DNA of 18,304 nucleotides from Bacteriovoracaceae bacterium UBA7695 (GTDB lineage Bacteria > Bdellovibrionota > Bacteriovoracia > Bacteriovoracales > Bacteriovoracaceae). The notes under the pieces were generated by a model. It worked only from the letters and a program-made list of their open reading frames with translations, was not told where the DNA came from and ran no database searches. The DNA is taken from contig DLGL01000054.1 in assembly GCA_002482685.1 (NCBI GenBank), forward strand, positions 9,988 through 28,291. The letters are read 5' to 3'. Position 1 is the stretch's first letter. Every line of letters begins with the position of its first letter. The position numbers and the translations under genes are program-made. This document shows, one piece after another, positions 7,909-15,310 of this stretch.

Positions 7909-8550
7909 CTAGTTTTCAACTACTTTTTTGGTACCCAACAGATCAAGGAGTTTTACCGAAAACTCATTTATCTCACAGATTATTTTTTCTGATTTTGAGG
8001 TTAAGAGAGCGTGTAGGATCATGAGAACGATTGAAACGCCTAAACCCATCGCCGTCGTGTTCATTGCTATCGAAATCCCCTTAGAGAGGACTTCACTTTT
8101 TTGAGTGGGATCTGCTGCTGTTGAAGCAGAAAAAGCGATTATCAGACCTTGTATGGTTCCAAGAAGTCCGACCAGAGTAGAGAGATTGGCCGCAAGGGTA
8201 ATATGAGAAAGCCGCAATTCAATTTTGGGTATCATTTCGAGTGCTGTTGCATCCAGAGCATTATGAACCTGCTCAGAAGACTGGTTGGCACGTTTGAGCC
8301 CACTTTTTAGCACTTTTGGAAGTGCAGCCTCTGATCCGGAACAGACCCTGATGGCTCCCTGAATATCATTTGAAAGGATATACCGTTGGAGTTCATTCAT
8401 AAATGAAGGGCCATCTACATCATAGGTAAAAGAGAGCTTTTTAAAGCGTTCTATCACTATAGCTAAAGCAAAAGTAAAAACCCCTAAGATGATGTACATG
8501 AACAGACCACCTTCTGAGACAAATCTGCTAAACCAGTGGATGTATTCCAT
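7909..8550 (-). CDS. MotA/TolQ/ExbB-family proton channel subunit (AglR-like)
   Basis: This 213-aa protein has the three-helix TolQ/ExbB plan: helix 1 at about 17-33, a long cytoplasmic loop, helix 2 at about 118-140 and helix 3 at about 160-183. The signature NLSTLVGLLGTIQGLI in helix 2 and ISIAMNTTAMGLGVSI in helix 3 match the MotA/TolQ/ExbB domain. The helix threonines that line the channel are kept (Thr132 and Thr165/166). The ATG has a strong upstream GGAAGGGGA. It is the first gene of the three-gene motor operon and is thus the AglR counterpart by composition. Generic Tol-Pal or ExbBD energisation is the alternative, but no tolA, tolB, pal or tonB is next to it, and the converging genes are of gliding type. 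Confidence 0.9.
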   Translation of the reverse strand: MEYIHWFSRFVSEGGLFMYIILGVFTFALAIVIERFKKLSFTYDVDGPSFMNELQRYILSNDIQGAIRVCSGSEAALPKVLKSGLKRANQSSEQVHNALDATALEMIPKIELRLSHITLAANLSTLVGLLGTIQGLIIAFSASTAADPTQKSEVLSKGISIAMNTTAMGLGVSIVLMILHALLTSKSEKIICEINEFSVKLLDLLGTKKVVEN

Positions 8551-8635
8551 AAACTTCCCCTTCCATGGACTTGGATTTTTATATTCGATGTTTTAAGTAT
8601 AAACGGAAATGTGAAAGGAAGAAGATATTTGTCGG

Positions 8636-8671
8636 CCAAAAATGACGGGTAGACCGCGGAAGATCTACCCG
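8636..8671 (-). terminator. Intrinsic terminator after the small secreted protein gene
   Basis: An inverted repeat pairs 8646-8653 with 8664-8671 (CGGGTAGA with TCTACCCG, 8 perfect pairs, 10-base loop). On the minus strand it is followed by TCATTTTT, with the T-run at 8642-8638. It lies 12 bases past the stop of the gene ending at 8683. It isolates the secreted-protein operon from the motor operon that starts at 8550 on the same strand. Confidence 0.7.
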
Positions 8672-8682
8672 ATAAAAAAGAT

Positions 8683-9111
8683 CTAGAATTTACAGGTTAT
8701 GGTTTGTGACTCATAAGGAAAAGTCACGCTGGAGAGTCGCCCTTTATTCGTAATGAGCAATTTTACATTTTCAGCAGTGTTAAAGTAATCAAGGTCTTTC
8801 ACCTGAAGTGTTTCTCCCGCAGAATGCATATTTGTTACGATAAGTTCTTTTTTTAGTTTAATTGTTATCTGTCTTTCGAAGTCACTTCCATCAAGTGAGA
8901 TTTCAATTTTTGCCTGATAGCCAGGGTTACCAAAACTGTCTTCAACTTTAAGATTGGTAACCTTATCGACTTTTAGTTTGCATGTACTTTTAACAGTATT
9001 AACTACGAGCTTGGTTTTAAGTGATCCCTTGAGCATCAGGGTTCCCTCTATAGGTGCCGAATAGGCGGTAGCAGAAACAAGTGCAATAAATGCTATAAAT
9101 GAATTTTTCAT
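8683..9111 (-). CDS. Small secreted protein of unknown function, paired with the deamidase gene
   Basis: This 142-aa protein has a clear signal peptide (MKNSFIAFIALVSATAYSA, cut probably after Ala19), leaving a mature domain of about 123 residues. The mature part is dominated by alternating strand-like segments. It has only two cysteines, Cys44 and Cys140, which could form a disulfide joining the N- and C-terminal strands. It is not recognised as a member of any family. It starts 9 bases after the stop of the protein-glutaminase-like gene, with AAGGA as Shine-Dalgarno, and a terminator follows, so the two form one operon. Possible roles are a cognate inhibitor, a folding partner or an independent secreted factor; nothing in the sequence decides between these. 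Confidence 0.75.
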   Translation of the reverse strand: MKNSFIAFIALVSATAYSAPIEGTLMLKGSLKTKLVVNTVKSTCKLKVDKVTNLKVEDSFGNPGYQAKIEISLDGSDFERQITIKLKKELIVTNMHSAGETLQVKDLDYFNTAENVKLLITNKGRLSSVTFPYESQTITCKF

Positions 9112-9120
9112 ATTAAATCC

Positions 9121-10026
9121 TTAAAAAGTAATAGTTGATTTGCCTGTATCCAGACCTTCATACACATCAAGATAGCCTTTGAAGGCCCGTCGAGCGTCCT
9201 GTAGTTCTTCGAGAACCCAGTGATTTCTGTCTTTGTTTTTATTGTCACGGTTTTCAATATTGATAGGACTGAAATAATACATTGGAGTCTTCATGAGGTA
9301 GCAAAGTTTGGTCCACTGGTTATTTTTATATTCATTGTAGTTTTCAATAATCGGGCAGTTTAAATTTTCAGATTTAATGAAGTAATCTTTCCAGGCCTTC
9401 AAAGTTATTGGCTTAGTCATGAATGTGCCATCCATAACGAACTCTTCTCCATTAACGACTACCATTGGAGCAACATGAAACCACCATTCGAATTCTTCGA
9501 GTTGAATAAAACGTTGAGTGTAGAATATGAATATTTTTTGAGAGGAAATATTAAGTTTAGACCACATATCAAATGCCCACATATGTGCCCGTTTAAAACA
9601 CTGTGAACGTCTGCGATCTCCATCGTTTAACATACTCTTAAAAATTTGAGTGGCATTCTCCAGAGTCTGAAGATCAGTAGGCGCAAATTGTCTGAGTTGA
9701 TTATAGCGGAAGTGGTTTAGGTCCATGACTGACGGATCAACCTCAGCATCGGTTGCCACTTCAATCTTTGTGATCAAATAATCTTTACCGGAAGCCACAT
9801 AAGAGAGCTTCACTACCTGACCAACAAGTCTCTTATATCTTGCGATACTCTCTTCGGTTTTAGGCACTTTAAAAACCCGTCCATCTGCCCCTGATAGAAC
9901 TAATAAACTTTCAGTTCTAAAAGACTCCACCACGTTGAAAACGGTTGTAACCAACTCCTCTGCGCGGGCGAAACCTGTTGTGAAGACAACAAATGCAATG
10001 AGAAGAACCCATCGTTTAATGGCCAT
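9121..10026 (-). CDS. Secreted protein-glutaminase-like enzyme (protein deamidase family)
   Basis: This 301-aa protein has a signal peptide (residues 1-22, cut after ARA) and an N-terminal region (about 24-95) rich in beta strands that could be a pro-domain. The C-terminal domain resembles Chryseobacterium protein-glutaminase, which converts glutamine side chains in proteins to glutamate and releases ammonia. Matching blocks are CFKRAHMW (family CxxRAH, catalytic Cys143), WWFHVAPMVV (catalytic His184) and EFVMDGTFMTKPITLKAWKD (catalytic Asp199, family ViDPs..). The Asp is followed by Gly rather than the usual Pro. Three other cysteines are present in the mature chain (144 onward: Cys224, Cys242). 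The first gene of a two-gene operon, its ATG is preceded by AGAGGT. In a predator it could modify prey or host proteins, which is inference. An inactive or different transamidase-type activity remains possible. Confidence 0.78.
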   Translation of the reverse strand: MAIKRWVLLIAFVVFTTGFARAEELVTTVFNVVESFRTESLLVLSGADGRVFKVPKTEESIARYKRLVGQVVKLSYVASGKDYLITKIEVATDAEVDPSVMDLNHFRYNQLRQFAPTDLQTLENATQIFKSMLNDGDRRRSQCFKRAHMWAFDMWSKLNISSQKIFIFYTQRFIQLEEFEWWFHVAPMVVVNGEEFVMDGTFMTKPITLKAWKDYFIKSENLNCPIIENYNEYKNNQWTKLCYLMKTPMYYFSPINIENRDNKNKDRNHWVLEELQDARRAFKGYLDVYEGLDTGKSTITF

Positions 10027-10171
10027 AAATACCTCTATAATTTAAAATGCGGACTAATAGTGATGGAGATATATGATTTGGCGTACCGCTAAGGGAACTA
10101 GAAAATATCCATCCTGAAAAAAGGATGAGACAAGGCATGTAAGAGTTACACGATAAACAGTTTGTCTTAAG

Positions 10172-10750
10172 TTAGTAGTTCTCTGGGAAGAGCTGGCGCT
10201 CGATTCCTTCGATAAATATGTGGATGCACTTAATATGAATTTCCTGAATTCGATCTGTAATAGGACAGTCGATCACTAATGGGACATCGACCATGGATTT
10301 AAGTTTTCCACCATCTTTACCAAGGAGACCAACAATTTTCATACCCTTACTACGAGCCACTTCCACTGCCTTTATGACGTTGGCAGAGTTACCAGAAGTA
10401 GAGATCGCAAGCAGTACATCACCCTGTTGTCCCCAGGCTTCTACGAAACGTGAGAAAATATGCTCAAAACCAAAATCATTTGCGATGCAGGTTATATGAC
10501 CAGCCTCAGAGATTCCGGTTGCCGGAAGAGGCGCGCGGTCTTTGCGGTAGCGACCTGTTAACTCTTCGGCAAAATGAAGAGAATCACACATTGATCCGCC
10601 ATTCCCACAGCTGAAGACACGACCTTTATTTTTGAAAGAAGTTACAAATGTATTTACCGCCTGATCAATCAGGGAAATATTTTTTGGATCTTCCACAAAT
10701 GTTTGAAGAGTTTTCTGGGCCAGTTGTAGCGATTCTTGGATGTAGTTCAT
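10172..10750 (-). CDS. gmhA: Phosphoheptose isomerase (sedoheptulose 7-phosphate isomerase)
   Basis: This 192-aa SIS-domain protein aligns by eye with E. coli GmhA over its whole length. It converts sedoheptulose 7-phosphate to D-glycero-D-manno-heptose 7-phosphate, the first step of ADP-heptose synthesis for the LPS inner core. Diagnostic blocks are SCGNGGS, HFAEELTGRYR, NDFGFEHIFSRFVEA, ISTSGNSANVIKA and the ending DRIQEIHIKCIHI. Zinc-site residues are kept: His59, Glu63, Gln169 and His177. I chose the ATG at 10750 because it aligns with the E. coli start. A longer frame up to 10861 would run through the trxA terminator and the trxA coding region and adds non-homologous residues. No Shine-Dalgarno is present: the start codon directly follows the T9 tract of the trxA terminator. 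Confidence 0.95.
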   Translation of the reverse strand: MNYIQESLQLAQKTLQTFVEDPKNISLIDQAVNTFVTSFKNKGRVFSCGNGGSMCDSLHFAEELTGRYRKDRAPLPATGISEAGHITCIANDFGFEHIFSRFVEAWGQQGDVLLAISTSGNSANVIKAVEVARSKGMKIVGLLGKDGGKLKSMVDVPLVIDCPITDRIQEIHIKCIHIFIEGIERQLFPENY

Positions 10751-10796
10751 AAAAAAAAAGCTGGGTGTCACCAGACCGAAATTTGGTGCGCCCAGC
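10751..10796 (-). terminator. Intrinsic terminator of trxA, abutting the gmhA start codon
   Basis: On the minus strand GGCTGGG pairs with CCCAGC (10791-10796 with 10760-10765), with inner pairing of CACCA and TGGTG across a small internal loop. It is followed at once by nine T residues (10759-10751). It lies 12 bases after the trxA stop. The T-tract ends at the base before the gmhA ATG, so transcripts reaching gmhA from trxA must be read-through, or gmhA has a promoter of its own within the trxA 3' region. Confidence 0.85.
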
Positions 10797-10808
10797 CTTC
10801 CTGTAAAA

Positions 10809-11132
10809 TTAGATGAGAGACGTGATGTTCTTGATGATCTCAGCTTTTGGTTGGTTTCCAACTAAAGTACTTTTAACTTCACCATTTTTGAAGAAGATCA
10901 AAGTTGGAATTCCACGAATTCCGTATTTTTGTGCTAAGTCAGAAGCCTGATCAACATTTACTTTTACAACATTGGCCTTGCCATCCATTTCAGCAGCGAT
11001 TTCATCTAAAACAGGTGAGAGAGCTTTACACGGTCCGCACCACTCGGCCCAAAAATCGACCAAAACTGGCTTATCAGAGTTAGTTACTTCTTGATCAAAA
11101 TTTGCAGAGGTTACACTTGTTAAATTGGCCAT
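10809..11132 (-). CDS. trxA: Thioredoxin
   Basis: This 107-aa cytoplasmic protein reduces protein disulfides and is recycled by thioredoxin reductase. The active site WCGPC is at residues 31-35 and the family's cis-proline is Pro76 in IRGIPTLIFF. Length and motif spacing match classical thioredoxin 1 over the full length, including the VDFWAEWCGPCKALSP block and GIRGIPTL. A strong Shine-Dalgarno (AAGGAG) lies 7 bases before the ATG. It is transcribed away from the RDD-polA operon and toward gmhA, from which it is separated by an intrinsic terminator. Confidence 0.97.
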   Translation of the reverse strand: MANLTSVTSANFDQEVTNSDKPVLVDFWAEWCGPCKALSPVLDEIAAEMDGKANVVKVNVDQASDLAQKYGIRGIPTLIFFKNGEVKSTLVGNQPKAEIIKNITSLI

Positions 11133-11228
11133 AAATTCTCCTTATAAACTGAGCTTCACTTTAACGTATGCGCCTTCCGAGGACAAGATTAAACCCTCTT
11201 GGGCACCTGATCAAAACACTCGGCTTTG

Positions 11229-11771
11229 ATGAAAATCCGTTCAAGTGATGATTTTTTAGTTACAATAGCCGGGATGAAACGGAAGGACTTAATAGACGGA
11301 CCCATGGCACGGGCCCGGTTTAGTCGACTTATTGCTAAACTCATAGATGTAGGTCTTGTGACCTTAGGGGCCGTTTTTTATTATCCAATGGGGCTCATTT
11401 TAGGAGTCATTTATCTCTGTATTTCAGATTCACTTTATGACGGTCAATCAATAGGAAAGAGACTGCTTGGTTTTGGAGTTGTATCCCTGGTCGATGGATC
11501 TCCCTGCTCAACTCGTCAATCTTTTATAAGAAACCTGCCTTTCACAGTTCCTTTATTCTTTCTCATATTCCCATTTTGGGGTTGGATCTTTTCTGCTATT
11601 TTTGCTGTACCTCTGGCATTAATGGAAGTTTATTTTTTATTTAAACAGAATTCTGTGCACCGGCTAGGTGATCTTCTTGCCGACACGACAGTTATTGCCA
11701 ATGACGGAACAAGACTGGATTTACGCAAAACAAAAGCACCTTGGTTTGATACCCCGCCTGTGCCCATGTAA
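11229..11771 (+). CDS. RDD-family inner-membrane protein
   Basis: This 180-aa protein carries the RDD pattern: Arg/Asp in RFSRLIAKLIDVGLV, the loop motif DGQSIGKRLLG and the closing HRLGDLLADTTVI. Hydrophobic segments lie at about 40-66 and 103-138, giving probably three or four membrane helices. RDD proteins are membrane proteins of mostly unknown function; some act in ion transport. The start is uncertain. A TTG three bases upstream is in frame, and an ATG at 11274 (165 aa) also begins before the domain; none has a convincing Shine-Dalgarno. I chose the ATG at 11229. polA follows after 9 bases, so the two are probably co-transcribed. Confidence 0.85.
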   Translation: MKIRSSDDFLVTIAGMKRKDLIDGPMARARFSRLIAKLIDVGLVTLGAVFYYPMGLILGVIYLCISDSLYDGQSIGKRLLGFGVVSLVDGSPCSTRQSFIRNLPFTVPLFFLIFPFWGWIFSAIFAVPLALMEVYFLFKQNSVHRLGDLLADTTVIANDGTRLDLRKTKAPWFDTPPVPM

Positions 11772-11780
11772 TAGGAACTC

Positions 11781-14462
11781 ATGAAAAAATTAATTATCAT
11801 CGATATCTCGAATTTTATCTTTCGTGCCTTTTTCGCTATCAGGCCACTTCACGCTCCTGATGGTACTCCGGTTAATGCGGTTTATGGCGTCTTAAGCATG
11901 ATTCACAACATGATAGTGAAACATAAGCCTACACATATTTTAATTGCAAAGGATACGAAGGAAGGCTCATTTAGAAATGAGATTTACACGGAATACAAAG
12001 CCAACCGCTCTGAGCCACCTGATGAACTTATTCCACAGTTTGCTTTAGTGGATGAACTTATTAAATGCCTCGGCATTCCCGAAATTAAAATGCCTGGTTA
12101 TGAGGCGGATGATGTGATCGGATCTGCAGCTTGCCAATGGAAAAAGCATTTTGACGAAATCCTGATTGCTTCTGGCGATAAAGATCTTATGCAGTTTGTG
12201 GACGGGCCGGTAAAAATGCTCGATACCATGAAAGATAAAATCTATGAGAGAGAAGATGTAAAAGATAAGATGGGCGTTTATCCTGAGCAGATTGTGGATT
12301 ACCTTTCTTTGATTGGAGATAGCTCTGATAATATTCCCGGTGTGCCGGGTATTGGGCCCAAAGGAGCACAGAGTCTTCTGGAAGAGTATGGGACATTAGA
12401 AAAAGTCATTGAGAATGTCGCCAAAATTAAGAACAAACGGTGCCAGACAGCCTTAAGTGAGCACGAAGACAAAGCTATTATTTCCAAAAAACTCGCCAAT
12501 ATTGTCACTGACCTGAAGCTTGCCATAGACCACGATGGAGCTTCTTTTCAATTAAGAGTCACTACGGAGATAGAAGCTTATTTTGAGAAAGTTGGTTTCC
12601 GCTCATGGCTGGCCAAATTAGCAGATTATAAATTTGCAGCTCCCTCTGGAGCTTCAACTACGAAAAAAGTTCCTGCTGAATTGTCAGTTAATATTTCTGT
12701 TGCTCCTGTTTCCATGCCTGAAAGAAAAAATCATAAAACGGATGTGTGGACTCTTGAAGAACTTCGTAAAAAAATTGCCGGCGAAGTAGCGATAGGAATC
12801 TCACATAAGTGCGAAAATGAATTAGATCAGCGGCAATGCTGGACGGCCGTAGCTGTATCAACTCCGACCAAATCAGGATTTCTCTCTTTAAGCAAAGATG
12901 AGTCTTCCCATTTTATTCAGATACTTCAGGAGTCTCACTGCCTGATTGTTTGCTATCAATCTAAGCCCCTTCTTCAGCAGGCGATGATGGCAGGCATTCA
13001 ACCTACTTTTAAATATTTTGACCTTGCCCAGGCCCACTTTATTATTAATCCGGAATATCGCCATGACCTATCGACTATTTCAGAAGAGTTTCTGGGATAC
13101 AAAATGATCGATGTTAAAGGTCAGGGAGATCTTTTTGGGGGTGTCGGTGAAGAAGAGCTTACCGCCCATGGTGAAAGGTCACAGGCAATTCTAGCTCTCT
13201 ATTCAATCCTTCGAGCAAAGATGAAGGAGCTAAATATCGAGAGAGCTTACGATGATCTGGATATTCCCTTGATAAAAGTTCTGGCAGGAATGGAACTTGA
13301 AGGTGTGAACCTCAATGTCGCTTTTTACAAAGAGCTTGAAACTGAATTCTCAAAACAAATTGAAGAAATCGAAGCCGAGGTCATTAAAGTTTCAGGCGAT
13401 AAAGTTAATCTGCGGTCACCGAAACAAGTAGGGGAGCTTCTTTTCGAAAAACTTCAGCTACCTGTCATCAGGAAAACTAAAACGGGTTATTCTACGGATG
13501 CTGAGGTATTAACGGAACTAGTCTCACTTAACCTAAGTCCAATACCTGAGTTTCTTCTCCGCTACCGGGAAGTTGAAAAACTTCTTAGTACTTATGTAAA
13601 AGCATTGCCCGCCATCATCAATCCGAATTCAGGCAAGATACATACTCACTTTCAACCGAGTAATGCGGCAACCGGAAGGCTATCGTCGGATAACCCAAAT
13701 TTACAGAACATTCCGGTCAGGACGGAGAATGGGCGCAAACTTCGTAAAGGATTTGTCGCTTCGAAGGGGCGCATTTTGCTTTCAGCAGATTACTCTCAGG
13801 TTGAGTTACGTCTTCTCGCCCATTTTTCTCAAGACAAAAATATGCTTAAAGCATTTCACAATGATCTGGATATTCACCGTCAAACAGCTGCTGAAGTTTT
13901 TGAAGTTCCTTTGGAGCAAGTGACAAAAGAGATGAGGAATGGGGCCAAGGCCATTAACTTTGGTCTCATGTATGGACAAACGAGTTTCGGTCTATCTCAG
14001 GCTTTGAGAATTTCCCAAGGCGAAGCTAAGAAGTATATCACCAGCTATTTTAAAAATTTTGATTCGGTCAAAAGTTATTTAGACTCTCTTAAAGAATTGG
14101 CCGAAAAAACAGGGTACGCAGAAACTTTATTTGGTCGACGTCGTGCTCTTCCGGACATCAAATCTTCCAACCGCCAGATCAAGGCGATGGCCGAAAGAGT
14201 AGCGATTAATAGTCCCATTCAGGGGACTGCGGCAGATATAATTAAGCTTGCCATGATTAATATTCAAGACTTAATCAACACCCGTGGGCTTTCATCCCGC
14301 ATGATCCTTCAGGTCCACGATGAACTCATTTTTGATGTTGTTCCTGATGAACTTGAAGTCATGAAGGTGTTAGTCGTAGAGCAGATGGAAGGTGCGGTTA
14401 AGCTGAGTGTTCCACTCAAAGTGGATATGGGCGTTGGCAACAACTGGTATGATCTTAAATAG
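11781..14462 (+). CDS. polA: DNA polymerase I
   Basis: This 893-aa enzyme fills gaps and removes RNA primers during replication and repair. The 5' nuclease domain (about 1-290) is intact, with YKANR, GYEADD, SGDKDL and GDSSDNIPGVPGIGPKGA. The polymerase domain (about 488-893) has motif A DYSQVELR (Asp670), motif B RNGAKAINFG (Arg719, Lys723) and motif C VHDE (His846, Asp847, Glu848). The middle region (about 320-487) keeps only the shape of the 3'-5' exonuclease domain. The DTE motif is absent (EVAIGISHK stands there). The Asp after the NxK stretch is lost in CYQSKPLLQQ, and the last Asp is not seen near ERSQAILALYS. So proofreading is probably absent, as in Taq polymerase. It starts 9 bases after the RDD gene with a TAGGAA Shine-Dalgarno. 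Confidence 0.97.
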   Translation: MKKLIIIDISNFIFRAFFAIRPLHAPDGTPVNAVYGVLSMIHNMIVKHKPTHILIAKDTKEGSFRNEIYTEYKANRSEPPDELIPQFALVDELIKCLGIPEIKMPGYEADDVIGSAACQWKKHFDEILIASGDKDLMQFVDGPVKMLDTMKDKIYEREDVKDKMGVYPEQIVDYLSLIGDSSDNIPGVPGIGPKGAQSLLEEYGTLEKVIENVAKIKNKRCQTALSEHEDKAIISKKLANIVTDLKLAIDHDGASFQLRVTTEIEAYFEKVGFRSWLAKLADYKFAAPSGASTTKKVPAELSVNISVAPVSMPERKNHKTDVWTLEELRKKIAGEVAIGISHKCENELDQRQCWTAVAVSTPTKSGFLSLSKDESSHFIQILQESHCLIVCYQSKPLLQQAMMAGIQPTFKYFDLAQAHFIINPEYRHDLSTISEEFLGYKMIDVKGQGDLFGGVGEEELTAHGERSQAILALYSILRAKMKELNIERAYDDLDIPLIKVLAGMELEGVNLNVAFYKELETEFSKQIEEIEAEVIKVSGDKVNLRSPKQVGELLFEKLQLPVIRKTKTGYSTDAEVLTELVSLNLSPIPEFLLRYREVEKLLSTYVKALPAIINPNSGKIHTHFQPSNAATGRLSSDNPNLQNIPVRTENGRKLRKGFVASKGRILLSADYSQVELRLLAHFSQDKNMLKAFHNDLDIHRQTAAEVFEVPLEQVTKEMRNGAKAINFGLMYGQTSFGLSQALRISQGEAKKYITSYFKNFDSVKSYLDSLKELAEKTGYAETLFGRRRALPDIKSSNRQIKAMAERVAINSPIQGTAADIIKLAMINIQDLINTRGLSSRMILQVHDELIFDVVPDELEVMKVLVVEQMEGAVKLSVPLKVDMGVGNNWYDLK

Positions 14463-14498
14463 AAGTTAATTCTCGCTGGCCTTGACCGATAAGCCAGT

Positions 14499-14912
14499 AT
14501 GTTTAAGTTCCTTTTGAGCCTTATTGGTTTTTGGTCATTAGCTGCATTCGCTATCCCTTGTGATTGTGAAGTGCGCGTTTATTCTCCACTGACGGGATCC
14601 TATAAGATGGAACCTGTAACGATAAAAACGTATCAACTTGAAGAATTCAGTTCTTTTGCTAAAAAAAATATTCAGCAATGCCGGCAATCTTGTTTATCTG
14701 AATTTCAAAAAGATATGCCCACCCAGAGATTGAATGCCTTGTTAGTGACTTATTCTATGCAATTGATTGAACAAAAGGCTGTGGGATATAACTGTACAGG
14801 ACTTACGACGTTAAAATATCCTGTGAGAGTTAAGGCCAAATTAGCTGACGCTGGTCTTGGCAACGTGGCCGATGTCATTCAGGTCATCAACCACGAAGAA
14901 GTTTGCTTCTAA
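14499..14912 (+). CDS. Small six-cysteine secreted protein, unknown function
   Basis: This 137-aa protein has a signal peptide (hydrophobic residues 3-17, cut near Ala18), so a mature chain of about 119 residues is exported. It has six cysteines: 21, 23, 61, 65, 99 and 136, all after the signal peptide. Cys61 and Cys65 sit in a helix-like segment (IQQCRQSCLSEF), and Cys136 is the penultimate residue. This suggests up to three disulfides. No family is recognised. The gene starts 36 bases after polA, without an obvious Shine-Dalgarno. A small hairpin (14476-14480 with 14493-14497) ends one base before the ATG. Its stop directly abuts that of the rhodanese gene on the other strand. Confidence 0.65.
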   Translation: MFKFLLSLIGFWSLAAFAIPCDCEVRVYSPLTGSYKMEPVTIKTYQLEEFSSFAKKNIQQCRQSCLSEFQKDMPTQRLNALLVTYSMQLIEQKAVGYNCTGLTTLKYPVRVKAKLADAGLGNVADVIQVINHEEVCF

Positions 14913-15236
14913 CTAAATTTCTACCGGATAGCCGTTTTCTTTCCACAAATCCATACCGGCATCGTGAATACAAACCAGGTTATTAAGCCCTTTAGAACTT
15001 AGTGTATCAAAAGCTGTCTTGGCACGACCACCGCGCTTGCAGTGAATGTAAATTTTTGAAAATTTCTTCAGCTCTTCAAAGCGATCCCCTAGCTGATCTA
15101 CGGGAATATTAAGGGCATGCTGGATATGACCTTCGGAGTACTCCTCCGGCTTCCTGACGTCCAAAATAACCTCATTTGCTCCTAGTTTTTGATGAAGCTC
15201 AAAAAAATCAACCAATCCCATAAGTGTATTTGACAT
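14913..15236 (-). CDS. Single-domain rhodanese-like sulfurtransferase
   Basis: This 107-aa protein is one rhodanese domain, with no signal peptide, so cytoplasmic. The catalytic loop is HCKRGGR, matching the Cys-x-x-Gly-x-Arg pattern that holds a persulfide. The usual preceding landmarks ILDVRKPEEYSEGHIQHALNIP are also there. Members transfer sulfur to acceptors such as cyanide or thiols in vitro; the true acceptor is unknown. It is the size of GlpE and PspE. The ATG is preceded by AGGAGA. It is divergent from the M48 protease gene, 74 bases away, and convergent with the six-cysteine protein gene with no gap. Confidence 0.92.
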   Translation of the reverse strand: MSNTLMGLVDFFELHQKLGANEVILDVRKPEEYSEGHIQHALNIPVDQLGDRFEELKKFSKIYIHCKRGGRAKTAFDTLSSKGLNNLVCIHDAGMDLWKENGYPVEI

Positions 15237-15310
15237 AGATAGTCTCCTATTGAAGTTCGATTAACATTTATTACCTTAATTACCGATAAAGTCCAAGGAG
15301 ATTTAAGTAC

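Noticed and set aside
10115..10135. Short inverted repeat CATCCT/AGGATG as a gmhA terminator
   Set aside because: The stem is only six pairs with an A/T-run in its loop and no T-tract after it on either strand.
10751..10861. N-terminal extension of GmhA (37 more codons in frame)
   Set aside because: It would be translated through the trxA terminator and trxA coding sequence and has no resemblance to GmhA, whose homology begins at the Met at 10750.
11238..11273. Leaderless promoter for the RDD gene (TACAAT at 11261-11266, ATG at 11274)
   Set aside because: No acceptable -35 element lies at 16-18 bases' distance; the -10 match alone is expected by chance in AT-rich DNA.
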